A stretch of 64,000 nucleotides of DNA from Hyphomicrobiales bacterium (GTDB taxonomy: Bacteria; Pseudomonadota; Alphaproteobacteria; Rhizobiales; Rhizobiaceae): the NCBI GenBank assembly GCA_900472295.1, contig UCIA01000003.1:13220-77219 (forward strand). The letters are read 5' to 3'. Positions 44,922 to 55,092 of this stretch are shown here, one piece after another. The notes under the pieces were generated by a model. That model was not told where the DNA came from. It did no database searches and saw nothing but the letters and a program-made list of their open reading frames with translations. Position 1 is the stretch's first letter, and the number at the start of each line of letters is the position of its first letter. Both the position numbers and the translations under genes were made by a program.

Positions 44922-46331
44922 GTGGCGGGACTGACCCATCCGGATCTGCTTTTTGCCGCCGAAGGGCGCGCGCTTGCGATTGCGCGCGATCTCTATGCCG
45001 GGGTCAAGGATCTGCCGATCATCAGCCCGCATGGCCACACCGACCCGCGCTGGTATGCGCTCAACGAGCCGTTCCCCGATCCGGCGCAATTGCTGGTCGT
45101 GCCCGACCATTACATTTTCCGCATGCTGTTCAGCCAGGGCGTGCGGCTGGAAGATCTCGGCGTATCGACGCTCGACGGCTCGCCGGTCGAGACGGACGGC
45201 CGGGCGATCTGGCGGCGCTTTGCCGAGCACTATTATCTGTTTCGCGGCACGCCGACGCGGTTGTGGCTCGACCATGTGCTCGAGCATCTGTTCGGCATAG
45301 ACGAGCCGCTGAGCGCCACCACCGCAGACCGCCACTACGACACCATCGCCGGCCTGCTGCAGCGCGACGACTATCGTCCGCGTGCACTGTTCGAGCGCTT
45401 CAACATCGAGGTGATCGCCACGACTGAAGGCGCGCTCGACGATCTCAAATGGCACCAGACCATCCGCGACAGCGGCTGGCAGGGCCGCGTCGTCAGCACC
45501 TACCGGCCCGACGCGGTGGTGGATCCCGACTTCGAAGGATTTTCGACTAATCTCGACCGTCTCGGCGAGATCAGCGGCTGCGACACCGGCACATGGGCCG
45601 GCTATCTCGACGCACACCGCCAGCGCCGCGCCTTCTTTAAAAGCTTCGGCGCAACCTCGTCCGATCATGGCCATCCGACGACCGAAACGGCGAACCTCTC
45701 CGACGCTGCGGCGGAAGAGCTGTTCAACCGCATCCGCCGTGGCTCCGACGACGAGCGCGAGCGCAAACTGTTTCGCGCCCAGATGCTGACCGAGATGGCC
45801 AAGATGAGCCGCGACGACGGGCTGGTGATGCAGATCCATGCCGGCTCGTGGCGCAACCATTCGCCCGGCATTTTCCAGACATTCGGCCGCGACAAGGGCT
45901 TCGATATCCCGACCCGAACCGACTATGCGGCGGCGCTGAAGCCCTTGCTCGACTGCGTCGGCCTGGAGCGCGAGCTCTCCATCATCCTGTTCACGCTCGA
46001 CGAGACCAGTTACGCGCGCGAGCTCGCGCCGCTTGCGGGCGTCTATCCCGCGCTGAAGCTCGGGCCGGCCTGGTGGTTTCACGACAGCCCGGAAGGCATG
46101 CGCCGGTTCCGCGAGATGACCACGGAGACCGCCGGCTTCTACAACACCGTTGGCTTCAACGACGACACCCGCGCCTTTCCATCCATACCGGCCCGCCACG
46201 ATGTGGCGCGCCGGGTCGACTGCGCCTTTCTCGCCCGTCTCGTCGCCGAGCATCGGTTGCGCGAAGACGAGGCGCACGAACTGGCGCCGGAACTGGCCTA
46301 CACGCTGGCGAAAAAGGCGTATCGGCTCTAA
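44922..46331 (+). CDS. uxaC: Glucuronate isomerase
   Basis: UxaC converts D-glucuronate to D-fructuronate, or galacturonate to tagaturonate, in the first cytosolic step of hexuronate breakdown. The 469-residue protein shows the metal-binding HGHTDPRW near residue 34 and LGPAWWFHDSPEGMRRFRE near the C-terminus. The start is GTG at 44922 with GGAGGA six bases upstream; an ATG at 44868 lies inside the operator and lacks a ribosome site. It heads the uxaC-dctPQM-gntR-kduI-kduD-kdgF run. Confidence 0.95.
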   Translation: MAGLTHPDLLFAAEGRALAIARDLYAGVKDLPIISPHGHTDPRWYALNEPFPDPAQLLVVPDHYIFRMLFSQGVRLEDLGVSTLDGSPVETDGRAIWRRFAEHYYLFRGTPTRLWLDHVLEHLFGIDEPLSATTADRHYDTIAGLLQRDDYRPRALFERFNIEVIATTEGALDDLKWHQTIRDSGWQGRVVSTYRPDAVVDPDFEGFSTNLDRLGEISGCDTGTWAGYLDAHRQRRAFFKSFGATSSDHGHPTTETANLSDAAAEELFNRIRRGSDDERERKLFRAQMLTEMAKMSRDDGLVMQIHAGSWRNHSPGIFQTFGRDKGFDIPTRTDYAAALKPLLDCVGLERELSIILFTLDETSYARELAPLAGVYPALKLGPAWWFHDSPEGMRRFREMTTETAGFYNTVGFNDDTRAFPSIPARHDVARRVDCAFLARLVAEHRLREDEAHELAPELAYTLAKKAYRL

Positions 46332-46367
46332 CGGGCAACTCGCCCACAATGCAAAAGGGAGGAAACC

Positions 46368-47345
46368 ATGTTGCATTTTTCAAGACTGACGGGAGCTGCG
46401 CTACTCGCCGCCGCGCTGATGGCCGGAACGGCAAGCGCGCAGACGGTTCTGCGTTCGTCCGACACCCACCCGGACGGCTATCCGACGGTCGAGGCAGTCA
46501 AATATTTCGGCGAGCTCGTAAAGGAGCGTACGGCCGGCCGCTATGCGGTCGAGCTCTATCATTCCGCGCAGCTCGGCGAGGAAAAGGACACGATCGAGCA
46601 GGTGCGCTCCGGCGTGATCGACCTCAACCGCATCTCGATGGCGCCGTTCAACGGGCTCATTCCCGAAACCACGGTGCCCTCGCTGCCCTATATCTTCCGC
46701 TCTGAAGACCATATGCACAAGGTCATGGATGGGGCCGTCGGCGACCAGATCGCGGCGGCGTTCGACCAGGTCGGGCTGGTGCTGCTCGCCTTTTATGACG
46801 GCGGCGCGCGCTCCTTCTACAATTCGAAGAAACCGATCAACTCATTGGCCGATCTGGCCGGCATGAAGTTCCGCGTCATCCAGTCCGACATCTTCGTCGA
46901 CATGGTGGCGGCACTCGGCGCCAACGCGACGCCGATGCCGTATGGCGAGGTGTATTCGGCGATCGAGACCGGGGTCATCGACGGCGCGGAGAACAATTTT
47001 CCGAGCTACGACACCGCCAAGCATGCGGAAGTCGCCAAGTTCTATTCGCTCGACGAGCACACCATGGTGCCGGAAGCCTTCGTCATGGCGAAGTCGAGCT
47101 GGGACAAGCTGACGCCGGAGGATCAGGCGATCTTCAAGGCGGCGGCCAAGGACAGCGTCGCCAGGCAGCGCGAGCTGTGGACAGCCAAGGTCAAGGAATC
47201 GCGCGCCAAGGTCGAGGCTGGCGGTTCGCAGATCACGACGCCGGACAAGCAGCCCTTCATCGACGCCATGGGTCCGGTCTACGAGAAGCACGTCAAAGAC
47301 GACAAGCTGAAGGCCATGGTCGAAGCCATCAAGGCCGTGCAGTGA
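46368..47345 (+). CDS. dctP: TRAP transporter substrate-binding protein (DctP type)
   Basis: The 325-residue periplasmic protein has a signal peptide (cleavage near ASA, 22-24) and the DctP fold. The region GMKFRVIQSDIF likely includes the conserved arginine that binds the carboxylate of the ligand. It delivers a sugar acid to the DctQM permease; the uronate context points to glucuronate or galacturonate. The ATG at 46368 has AAAAGGGAGGAAACC upstream. It is 36 bp after uxaC. Confidence 0.93.
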   Translation: MLHFSRLTGAALLAAALMAGTASAQTVLRSSDTHPDGYPTVEAVKYFGELVKERTAGRYAVELYHSAQLGEEKDTIEQVRSGVIDLNRISMAPFNGLIPETTVPSLPYIFRSEDHMHKVMDGAVGDQIAAAFDQVGLVLLAFYDGGARSFYNSKKPINSLADLAGMKFRVIQSDIFVDMVAALGANATPMPYGEVYSAIETGVIDGAENNFPSYDTAKHAEVAKFYSLDEHTMVPEAFVMAKSSWDKLTPEDQAIFKAAAKDSVARQRELWTAKVKESRAKVEAGGSQITTPDKQPFIDAMGPVYEKHVKDDKLKAMVEAIKAVQ

Positions 47346-47351
47346 TCAAGC

Positions 47352-47376
47352 GGCGGCGCGGGTATTCCGCGCCGCC
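47352..47376 (+). terminator. Intra-operon hairpin after dctP
   Basis: GGCGGCGCGG (47352-47361) and CCGCGCCGCC (47367-47376) make a perfect ten-pair stem with a GTATT loop, followed by TTCCTCTT. Located between dctP and dctQ, it probably acts as a partial terminator or RNA stabiliser, giving more binding protein than permease, as is common in transport operons. Confidence 0.6.
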
Positions 47377-47397
47377 TTCCTCTTGCGGAGAGAACCG

Positions 47398-47976
47398 GTG
47401 ACCTCCAGCCCAGAACACAGATCGCCCCTGTCCGGTGTCGCGCATGTGATGTCGCGCGTCAGCACAGCGGCGCTATGGGTCGCAGGCATCGGGCTGGTGC
47501 TGATGACCGTCTTCGTCGCCTGGCAGGTGTTCGGTCGTTATGCTCTGAACCGCTCGCCAAGCTGGACCGAGCAGGGCTCGGTGATGCTGATGAGCTGGTT
47601 CATTTTCCTCGGCGCTGCCGTCGGGGTGCGCGAGAACTATCACCTCGGCTTCGACGTCCTGCTCTACGTGCTGCCTAAAGGCGGCAAACGTTGGTTGCGG
47701 ATGATCTCGGACCTCGTCGCGCTCGCCTTCGGCATCGGCATGATCTGGTATGGCAGCCAACTGGTCGCATTGACCTGGGGCGCTACCTTGCCGTCGCTCG
47801 GCATATCGGGGGGTTGGGACTACGTCCCGCTGGTCGCGGGAGGCGTGCTCGTCGTGCTCTTCACGCTGGAGCGCATCGTGCTTCGCCTCTCCGGTGCGCC
47901 GATCGACGATGCGCTCGATGAACTGCCGCCGGCGGAAGTCGCAACCGAACTCGACACAGCGAACGTGAAGGTCTGA
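47398..47976 (+). CDS. dctQ: TRAP transporter small permease (DctQ type)
   Basis: The 192-residue protein has four transmembrane segments (about 25-50, 60-80, 95-125, 140-160). SWTEQGSVMLMSWFIFLGAAVGVRENYHLGFDVL contains the conserved DctQ pattern (written in two parts elsewhere: WTEQGSVMLMSW then GAAVGVRE). The start is GTG at 47398 after GGAGAG; an upstream TTG at 47383 is less likely. It works with dctM as the membrane component and lies four bases upstream of it. Confidence 0.9.
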   Translation: MTSSPEHRSPLSGVAHVMSRVSTAALWVAGIGLVLMTVFVAWQVFGRYALNRSPSWTEQGSVMLMSWFIFLGAAVGVRENYHLGFDVLLYVLPKGGKRWLRMISDLVALAFGIGMIWYGSQLVALTWGATLPSLGISGGWDYVPLVAGGVLVVLFTLERIVLRLSGAPIDDALDELPPAEVATELDTANVKV

Positions 47977-47980
47977 CGCC

Positions 47981-49261
47981 ATGGAACTCTGGATACTCTT
48001 CGGCGTCTTCACCGTTCTGATGCTTATCGGCACGCCGATCGCTTTCTGCCTCGGCGCCGCAAGCTTTGCCACCGTCCTCTACATGGGCCTGCCGCCGCTC
48101 ATCGTGTTCCAGCGCCTGAATTCCGGCATGAGCGTCTTTTCGCTGCTGGCCATACCCTTCTTCATCTATGCCGGCGACTTGATGGTGCGCGGCGGCATCG
48201 CCAGCAAGATCGTGGCCTTTGCCGGCTCGCTCGTTGGCCATTTGCGCGGCGGCCTCGGGCAGGTCAACATTGCGACCGCTACACTGTTCGGCGGCATTTC
48301 GGGCTCCGCGGTGGCCGAGGCAGCGGCGGTCGGCGGCTTGATGATCCCGCAGATGAAGGCACGTGGATATGGAGCGGACTACGCCGTCAACGTCACGTCG
48401 ATGGCGGCGCTGATCGCGCTGCTCCTGCCGCCGTCGCACAACATGATCATCTACTCGATCTCGGCAGGTGGAAAGATCTCCATCGCCGACCTGTTCACGG
48501 CCGGCATCATTCCGGGCCTGCTGTTGGCCCTGTCGCTGATGATCACCGCCTATTTCGTGGCGCGCTCCCGCGGCTATCCGACCGAGCCGTTTCCGGGCTT
48601 CGCCGCCGTCGCGCATCTCTTCGCTGTCGCGGTGCCCGGCCTGCTGCTGATCGCGATCATCTTCGGTGGCGTACGATCGGGCGTTTTCACGGCGACCGAG
48701 AGTTCCTGCGTCGCGGTCATCTATGCGTTGCTCGTTACTGTCTTCGTTTACCGGCAGATGACTTGGGAAGGTTTCGTTCATGCCACCCATGGTGCCGTGC
48801 GCACCACGGCCATGGTGCTGCTCATCATCGGCATGGCGGCGGCATTCTCGTGGTTGATGGCCTTCCTGAAAGTGCCGGCAGCGCTCATCGCCTCCATGAA
48901 CGCGATCTCGGAAGATCCGCTGGTCGTGCTTCTCCTGCTCAACGTCTTGATGCTGTTCCTCGGCACCTTCATGGACATGGGGCCGACGATCATCATCTGC
49001 ACGCCGATCTTCCTGCCCGTGGCGCAAGCCTACGGCGTCGACCCGGTGCATTTTGGCGTCATCATGATCCTCAACTTCGGCATCGGGCTGAACACGCCGC
49101 CGGTGGGCGCCGTGCAGTTCGTGGCGTGCGCAGTGGGCAAGATCACGGTGTGGGAGGCGATGCGTTCGATCTGGCCGTTCTATGGGGCGGGGCTCGTGGT
49201 TCTGGGGCTGGTCACCTACATTCCTGCCATTTCGCTCTGGCTGCCCAGTGTCTTCAAATAA
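47981..49261 (+). CDS. dctM: TRAP transporter large permease (DctM type)
   Basis: The 426-residue protein is the sodium-driven transport subunit with about twelve membrane segments. Motifs GGISGSAVAEAAAVGGLMIPQM and LLPPSHNMIIYS, and the GLNTPPVGAVQF near the C-terminus are diagnostic. It forms the transporter with dctQ and dctP. The last residues (SVFK, stop) lie in the first copy of a GTCTTCAAATA direct repeat. Confidence 0.94.
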   Translation: MELWILFGVFTVLMLIGTPIAFCLGAASFATVLYMGLPPLIVFQRLNSGMSVFSLLAIPFFIYAGDLMVRGGIASKIVAFAGSLVGHLRGGLGQVNIATATLFGGISGSAVAEAAAVGGLMIPQMKARGYGADYAVNVTSMAALIALLLPPSHNMIIYSISAGGKISIADLFTAGIIPGLLLALSLMITAYFVARSRGYPTEPFPGFAAVAHLFAVAVPGLLLIAIIFGGVRSGVFTATESSCVAVIYALLVTVFVYRQMTWEGFVHATHGAVRTTAMVLLIIGMAAAFSWLMAFLKVPAALIASMNAISEDPLVVLLLLNVLMLFLGTFMDMGPTIIICTPIFLPVAQAYGVDPVHFGVIMILNFGIGLNTPPVGAVQFVACAVGKITVWEAMRSIWPFYGAGLVVLGLVTYIPAISLWLPSVFK

Positions 49262-49294
49262 GGATGCGTCTTCAAATAGGGGCGTCTTCAAATA
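49250..49294. repeat. Triplicated GTCTTCAAATA direct repeat
   Basis: Three copies of GTCTTCAAATA (49250-49260, 49268-49278, 49284-49294) are spaced 18 and 16 bp. The first encodes the end of DctM. The copies look like local duplications; they separate dctM from gntR. They may be slippage products or binding sites. Confidence 0.75.
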
Positions 49295-49304
49295 GGGGTG
49301 CAAC

Positions 49305-50081
49305 ATGGCATCGGACACCGCTGTCGATCTCAGGGTCGAACGCAAGCCGAAACTGTCGGAAACTGTGATCACGGCGATCCGCAAGCAGCTGCATGCGGGA
49401 GAGATTCTGCCGGGTCACAAATTGCCGACCGAGGGCCAGCTGACCGAAACCTTCGGCGTCAGCCGCACCGTCATCCGCGAGGCGCTGGCCAAGCTTGCCG
49501 CCGACGGCCTGGTCGAGGCGCGCCAGGGCGCCGGCGTCTTCGTCACCGAACACATCTCGACAATGTTCGGTGCGCTGGCCGCCGAAATGGGCAGTAAGGA
49601 TTCGATTGCGCTCAACGTCCTCGAAGTGCGCCTGGCCGTCGAAATCGAATCGGCCGGGCTTGCCGCCATCCGTCGCAATGCGGCGCAGGAAGCAGCGATC
49701 CAGGAAGCCTTCTTCGAATTTGAACGGCGGCTTCTGAACAGCGAACCGACCGGTCCGGCCGATCTTGCCTTCCACCGCGCCATCGCCAGTGCCACCAACA
49801 ATCCGTTCTATGTCGAGATGCTCGATGTGCTCGGACGCCGCGCCATTCCCTGCGACGTGACCTCGCCCTGGTCGACCGAACTGGTGCAGTCCGACAGCTA
49901 TCAGCGCGGCCTGCAGCGCGAGCATCTGGTGATCCTCAATGCGATCACCTCGGGCGACGCCGAAGCCGCGCGCGAGGCGATGCGCGCCCATCTCACCGCC
50001 AGCCAGCAGCGCTACCGCGAGCGCCTGCATGCCCGCCAGGTGTTTTATGCCGACTCGGTCAAGGCGGCGGAAACCGAATAG
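49305..50081 (+). CDS. FadR-subfamily GntR transcriptional regulator
   Basis: The 258-residue protein has an N-terminal winged helix-turn-helix (about 18-85, KLPTEGQLTETFGVSRTVIREALAKLAADG) and an alpha-helical FCD ligand domain. Members bind sugar acids. Its place inside the uronate operon makes it the likely regulator of the divergent promoter and of the operon. The ATG at 49305 follows ATAGGGG. It lies 20 bp upstream of kduI. Confidence 0.93.
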   Translation: MASDTAVDLRVERKPKLSETVITAIRKQLHAGEILPGHKLPTEGQLTETFGVSRTVIREALAKLAADGLVEARQGAGVFVTEHISTMFGALAAEMGSKDSIALNVLEVRLAVEIESAGLAAIRRNAAQEAAIQEAFFEFERRLLNSEPTGPADLAFHRAIASATNNPFYVEMLDVLGRRAIPCDVTSPWSTELVQSDSYQRGLQREHLVILNAITSGDAEAAREAMRAHLTASQQRYRERLHARQVFYADSVKAAETE

Positions 50082-50100
50082 ACAATCAGCTGGAGTAACA

Positions 50101-50952
50101 ATGGATCACCCCCATACCGACTACACCTCGCGTTTCGCCATCGACCCGGTCGCCGCGGCGGCCATGGGAACTGACGAGTTGCGTCACAATTTCCATATTG
50201 ACGACCTGTTCCAGCCGGGACGCGTCAGCCTGACCTATACGCATTATGACCGCATGATCGTCGGCGGCGCTGTGCCGGGAAGTGCCGCGCTGCCGCTGGA
50301 AGCGATCAAGCCGACGGGGACCAAGAATTTTCTCGACCGCCGCGAGCTGATCATCGTCAACATCGGCGGCGCCGGCTCGGTAACGGCCAATGGCGAGACC
50401 CATCCATTGCAGGCGCGCGACATGCTCTATCTCGGCATGGGCAGCACCGAGGTGGCGTTCGCTTCGGCCGATGCGGGCCAGCCTGCCAAATTCTATCTTC
50501 TCAGCGCGCCGGCGCATCACACCTATCCCAACCGGCTGATCCGCATCGGCGATGCCAAGCGGCTCGACCTCGGCAGCAAGGAGACCTGCAACGAGCGCTC
50601 GATCTTCCAGTTCATCCACGCCGAAGGCGTCAAGACCTGCCAGCTGGTTGTCGGCATGACGCAGCTGGCGCCGGGCTCGGTGTGGAACACCATCCCTTGC
50701 CATGTGCATGACCGGCGCATGGAGGCCTATCTCTATTTCGACTTGGCCGAAACGGCGCGCGTCTTCCATTTCATGGGCGAGCCGGACGAAACCCGGCATC
50801 TGGTCATGGCCAATGAGGAGGCGGTGCTGTCACCGGGATGGTCGATCCATTCGGGCGCCGGCACCTCCAACTACGCCTTCATCTGGGCGATGGCCGGCGA
50901 CAATGTCGACTATACCGATGTCGATCCGGTGCCGCTGGGGGAATTGCGGTGA
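50101..50952 (+). CDS. kduI: 5-dehydro-4-deoxy-D-glucuronate isomerase
   Basis: KduI converts 5-keto-4-deoxyuronate to 3-deoxy-D-glycero-2,5-hexodiulosonate in the breakdown of unsaturated uronates. The 283-residue cupin carries the zinc ligands in PCHVHDRRMEAYLYFDL and RELIIVNIGG. The ATG at 50101 follows TGGAGT. The stop overlaps the kduD GTG by four bases, so the two are coupled. Confidence 0.95.
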   Translation: MDHPHTDYTSRFAIDPVAAAAMGTDELRHNFHIDDLFQPGRVSLTYTHYDRMIVGGAVPGSAALPLEAIKPTGTKNFLDRRELIIVNIGGAGSVTANGETHPLQARDMLYLGMGSTEVAFASADAGQPAKFYLLSAPAHHTYPNRLIRIGDAKRLDLGSKETCNERSIFQFIHAEGVKTCQLVVGMTQLAPGSVWNTIPCHVHDRRMEAYLYFDLAETARVFHFMGEPDETRHLVMANEEAVLSPGWSIHSGAGTSNYAFIWAMAGDNVDYTDVDPVPLGELR

Positions 50953-51716
50953 GCGGCCCTTCCTCCTTCAGCCTTGCCGGCAAGCGCATCCTGGTCACCG
51001 GCGCCAACACCGGCATCGGCCAGGGCATCGCCGTCTCGATCGCCCGCGCCGGCGGCACTGTCATCGGCGTCGGCCGCTCGGCGATGGACGACACGCAAAG
51101 ACAAGTCGTGGACGTCGGCGGTCAGTTCGAGGCCGTGCGGTGCGATCTCGCCGATCATGCCGCCGCCAAGGTCATGCTCGACCAGGTCTGGGAGAAGACC
51201 GGGCCGATCGACGGCCTGGTCAACAATGCCGGCATCATAAGGCGCGCCGATGCGGTCGATTTCACCGAGGCCGATTGGGACGACGTCATCGACGTTAATC
51301 TGAAGACGCTGTTCTTTCTCAGCCAGGGCTTCGCCAAACGCGTGCTGGCCGACCTCGGGCGGCGCGGCAAGATCGTCAACATCGCCTCGGTGCTGAGCTT
51401 CCAGGGCGGCATCCGCGTCGCGTCCTACACCGCGTCGAAACATGGCGCGCTCGGCGTGACCCGGCTGCTCGCCTGCGAATGGGCGGCCAAGGGCATCAAC
51501 GTCAATGCCATTGCGCCCGGCTATATCGAAACCAACAACACGGAAGCGCTGCGCGCCGATCCCGACCGCAGTGCGGCCATACTGGCGCGCATCCCGGCCG
51601 GACGTTGGGGCGGGCCGGAAGACATTGGCGACGCCGCCGTCTTCCTGCTGGCGCCGGCTTCCGACTATATGCATGGCGCCGTGGTGCCGGTGGATGGTGG
51701 CTGGCTGGCGCGGTGA
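50949..51716 (+). CDS. kduD: 2-dehydro-3-deoxy-D-gluconate 5-dehydrogenase
   Basis: KduD reduces 2,5-diketo-3-deoxygluconate to 2-keto-3-deoxygluconate with NADH, the step after KduI. The 255-residue short-chain dehydrogenase has the cofactor motif TGANTGIGQG (about 17-26), NNAG, and the catalytic Tyr-Lys pair in SYTASKHGA. The GTG at 50949 is fused to the kduI stop (GTGA). Although SDRs are many, the position directly after kduI supports the call. Confidence 0.93.
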   Translation: MSGPSSFSLAGKRILVTGANTGIGQGIAVSIARAGGTVIGVGRSAMDDTQRQVVDVGGQFEAVRCDLADHAAAKVMLDQVWEKTGPIDGLVNNAGIIRRADAVDFTEADWDDVIDVNLKTLFFLSQGFAKRVLADLGRRGKIVNIASVLSFQGGIRVASYTASKHGALGVTRLLACEWAAKGINVNAIAPGYIETNNTEALRADPDRSAAILARIPAGRWGGPEDIGDAAVFLLAPASDYMHGAVVPVDGGWLAR

Positions 51717-51726
51717 GGAGAGAGCC

Positions 51727-52065
51727 ATGACCGAGGCCAAGATCTTCGCCCAACCCGGCGAGAGCGCCTGGACGCCGACGCCGGATGGCAACAGGCGGCG
51801 CGTTCTCCTGCACACGGACGAGCTGATGATGGTCGAGTTCGGTTTCGACAAGGGCGGCGTCGGCGCGCTGCATTCGCACCCGCATGTCCAGGCCAGCTAT
51901 GTCGCCGAAGGCCGCTTCGAGGTGACCATAGATGGCCGCACCGAGATCATCGAGACCGGCGGCAGCTTCATCGTGCCGTCCAATCTGGTGCATGGTGTCA
52001 AAGCGCTGGAGGCCGGCCGCCTGGTCGACAGCTTTACCCCGCACCGGGCCGATTTCCTGGCCTGA
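51727..52065 (+). CDS. kdgF: Cupin domain protein, KdgF-like
   Basis: KdgF opens 4,5-unsaturated monouronates to the linear form that feeds KduI. The 112-residue single cupin shows the metal-binding motif HSHPHVQASYVAEG and the second-motif His in SNLVHG. The tail VDSFTPHRADFL resembles KdgF. The ATG at 51727 follows TGAGGAGAG. Position directly after kduD strengthens the call; a generic cupin cannot be fully excluded. It ends the operon. Confidence 0.85.
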   Translation: MTEAKIFAQPGESAWTPTPDGNRRRVLLHTDELMMVEFGFDKGGVGALHSHPHVQASYVAEGRFEVTIDGRTEIIETGGSFIVPSNLVHGVKALEAGRLVDSFTPHRADFLA

Positions 52066-52096
52066 GCTGTTTTTCGACAATTCCAGAAACGGGAAA

Positions 52097-52120
52097 CCCG
52101 CGCCTCCTGGGAGGCGCGGG
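52097..52120 (+). terminator. Hairpin after kdgF
   Basis: CCCGCGCCTCC (52097-52107) and GGAGGCGCGGG (52110-52120) form an eleven-pair stem with a small loop, followed by CCTGTTGCC. No long T-run, so termination is likely but not strong. It ends the uronate operon. Confidence 0.65.
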
Positions 52121-52307
52121 CCTGTTGCCTGTGCGCTCTTGGCGCAGCGGTACTCGAAACATCGCCGCAGGGTTTGGACGGTGCCGCAACATGGTGAAGA
52201 TAGGTTTAACGCAACGCGCCGATGCCCAACATGGAACCGTGTGGTGGCAGATCTGTGATCTAAGATCTCACGCCAACCGTCGATTGCATGGTGCCGCAAA
52301 AAAGGCT

Positions 52308-52937
52308 TCAGCGGATATGTCTCTCCTTTGGCGGATGCTCCCACGCCGTTTGTGTATTACCGGTTTGCCAATATGGTGAGTCAAATGTTCCTGGTGTCTC
52401 GCGGTCAAGCTCGTTCAGAAGTGGCTTTCTAATGCGATTCTGCCAGAGGCCAACAATCGCCCTACGAGCCGCAGCGCGTTTTTCCTCGGTCGAGTTATTC
52501 TCAAAACTCGCGTAGTCGATCCATTGTTTAATCGTTTTCAATGCTTCGAATGGGAAAAGTCCTATCCCATCCTTGCCTTCCCCGAGATTTCGGAAACTAC
52601 GCCGAAATAGCTCTATCGTTGTCGATAGTTGCTTCTGCAACTCAGCAAAATCAGCTCGGGACGGTTCCGTCTTGTGAGTATATTGGATCGCGGATTGAAT
52701 AGAGTTAACCGCATCCCTGTAGAGGGCTTGGAGTGTAGTAAGAAAACTGGACCGCCGCTGGAGGACACTCGCGAGCCAAGCGGTGGGAAGAGCAAGCAAC
52801 AATGGGATTAATTCTTTGAGCAAACGGTATGAATGACTGTCAGGGTTTCCTCCGCTGAGCCAAAGTGCCAGAACTATCAGCCCGAAGAGATATATCAGCA
52901 CTGCTCCAATCCAAATTGTGAGACTGCGACGGGTCAA
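52308..52937 (-). CDS. Two-TM protein of unknown function in an AT-richer patch
   Basis: The 209-residue protein has two N-terminal transmembrane helices (about 6-28 and 40-58) and then a charged, mostly alpha-helical cytoplasmic region. The layout resembles two-TM effectors such as SLATT proteins, but I do not recognise the family and no sequence motif proves it. The start is a TTG at 52937 with GGAGGAAAAA upstream; another TTG lies at 52952. Codons are AT-richer than those of the neighbours, which suggests lateral acquisition. It stands alone between kdgF and recQ. Confidence 0.6.
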   Translation of the reverse strand: MTRRSLTIWIGAVLIYLFGLIVLALWLSGGNPDSHSYRLLKELIPLLLALPTAWLASVLQRRSSFLTTLQALYRDAVNSIQSAIQYTHKTEPSRADFAELQKQLSTTIELFRRSFRNLGEGKDGIGLFPFEALKTIKQWIDYASFENNSTEEKRAAARRAIVGLWQNRIRKPLLNELDRETPGTFDSPYWQTGNTQTAWEHPPKERHIR

Positions 52938-53253
52938 TTTTTCCTCCCCCAATTGTCGGTCTTAGTGTTCATTACATAGTATCCAAGGTATACCAAAAAG
53001 ACATACTGTTATGACGAATTTATCAGGCACCCTGCGAAAAATTCGCGCTAATGGGAAAGCAGGTCAAATTTGTATCTGGGGCTTTGATCTCAGCGCTCTC
53101 GCAACACGATATGTAGCCTCCGCCAGCCCCTTGAGTTGCCATTTCGAGTAGGGCTGACCTGGGGCACAGGAACATCTTCTTGTGCGCATAGCCTCCGGTC
53201 GATGTTCGTCTTAAGAACGATACCTCAGGCCAAAGCCGAGGAATCACTAGTCA
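52938..53253. other. AT-richer intergenic region upstream of recQ
   Basis: The 316-bp stretch is visibly lower in GC than the rest. GGTATACC at 52987-52994 is a short palindrome of the GntR operator kind, near the start of the two-TM gene. A GAGGAA at 53239-53244 is the recQ ribosome site. Small frames here are not convincing genes. Confidence 0.4.

Positions 53254-55092
<1,839 letters not shown>

Noticed and set aside
53023..53247. A 74-codon minus-strand frame upstream of recQ
   Set aside because: No ribosome site, no domain, and composition typical of noncoding AT-richer DNA.
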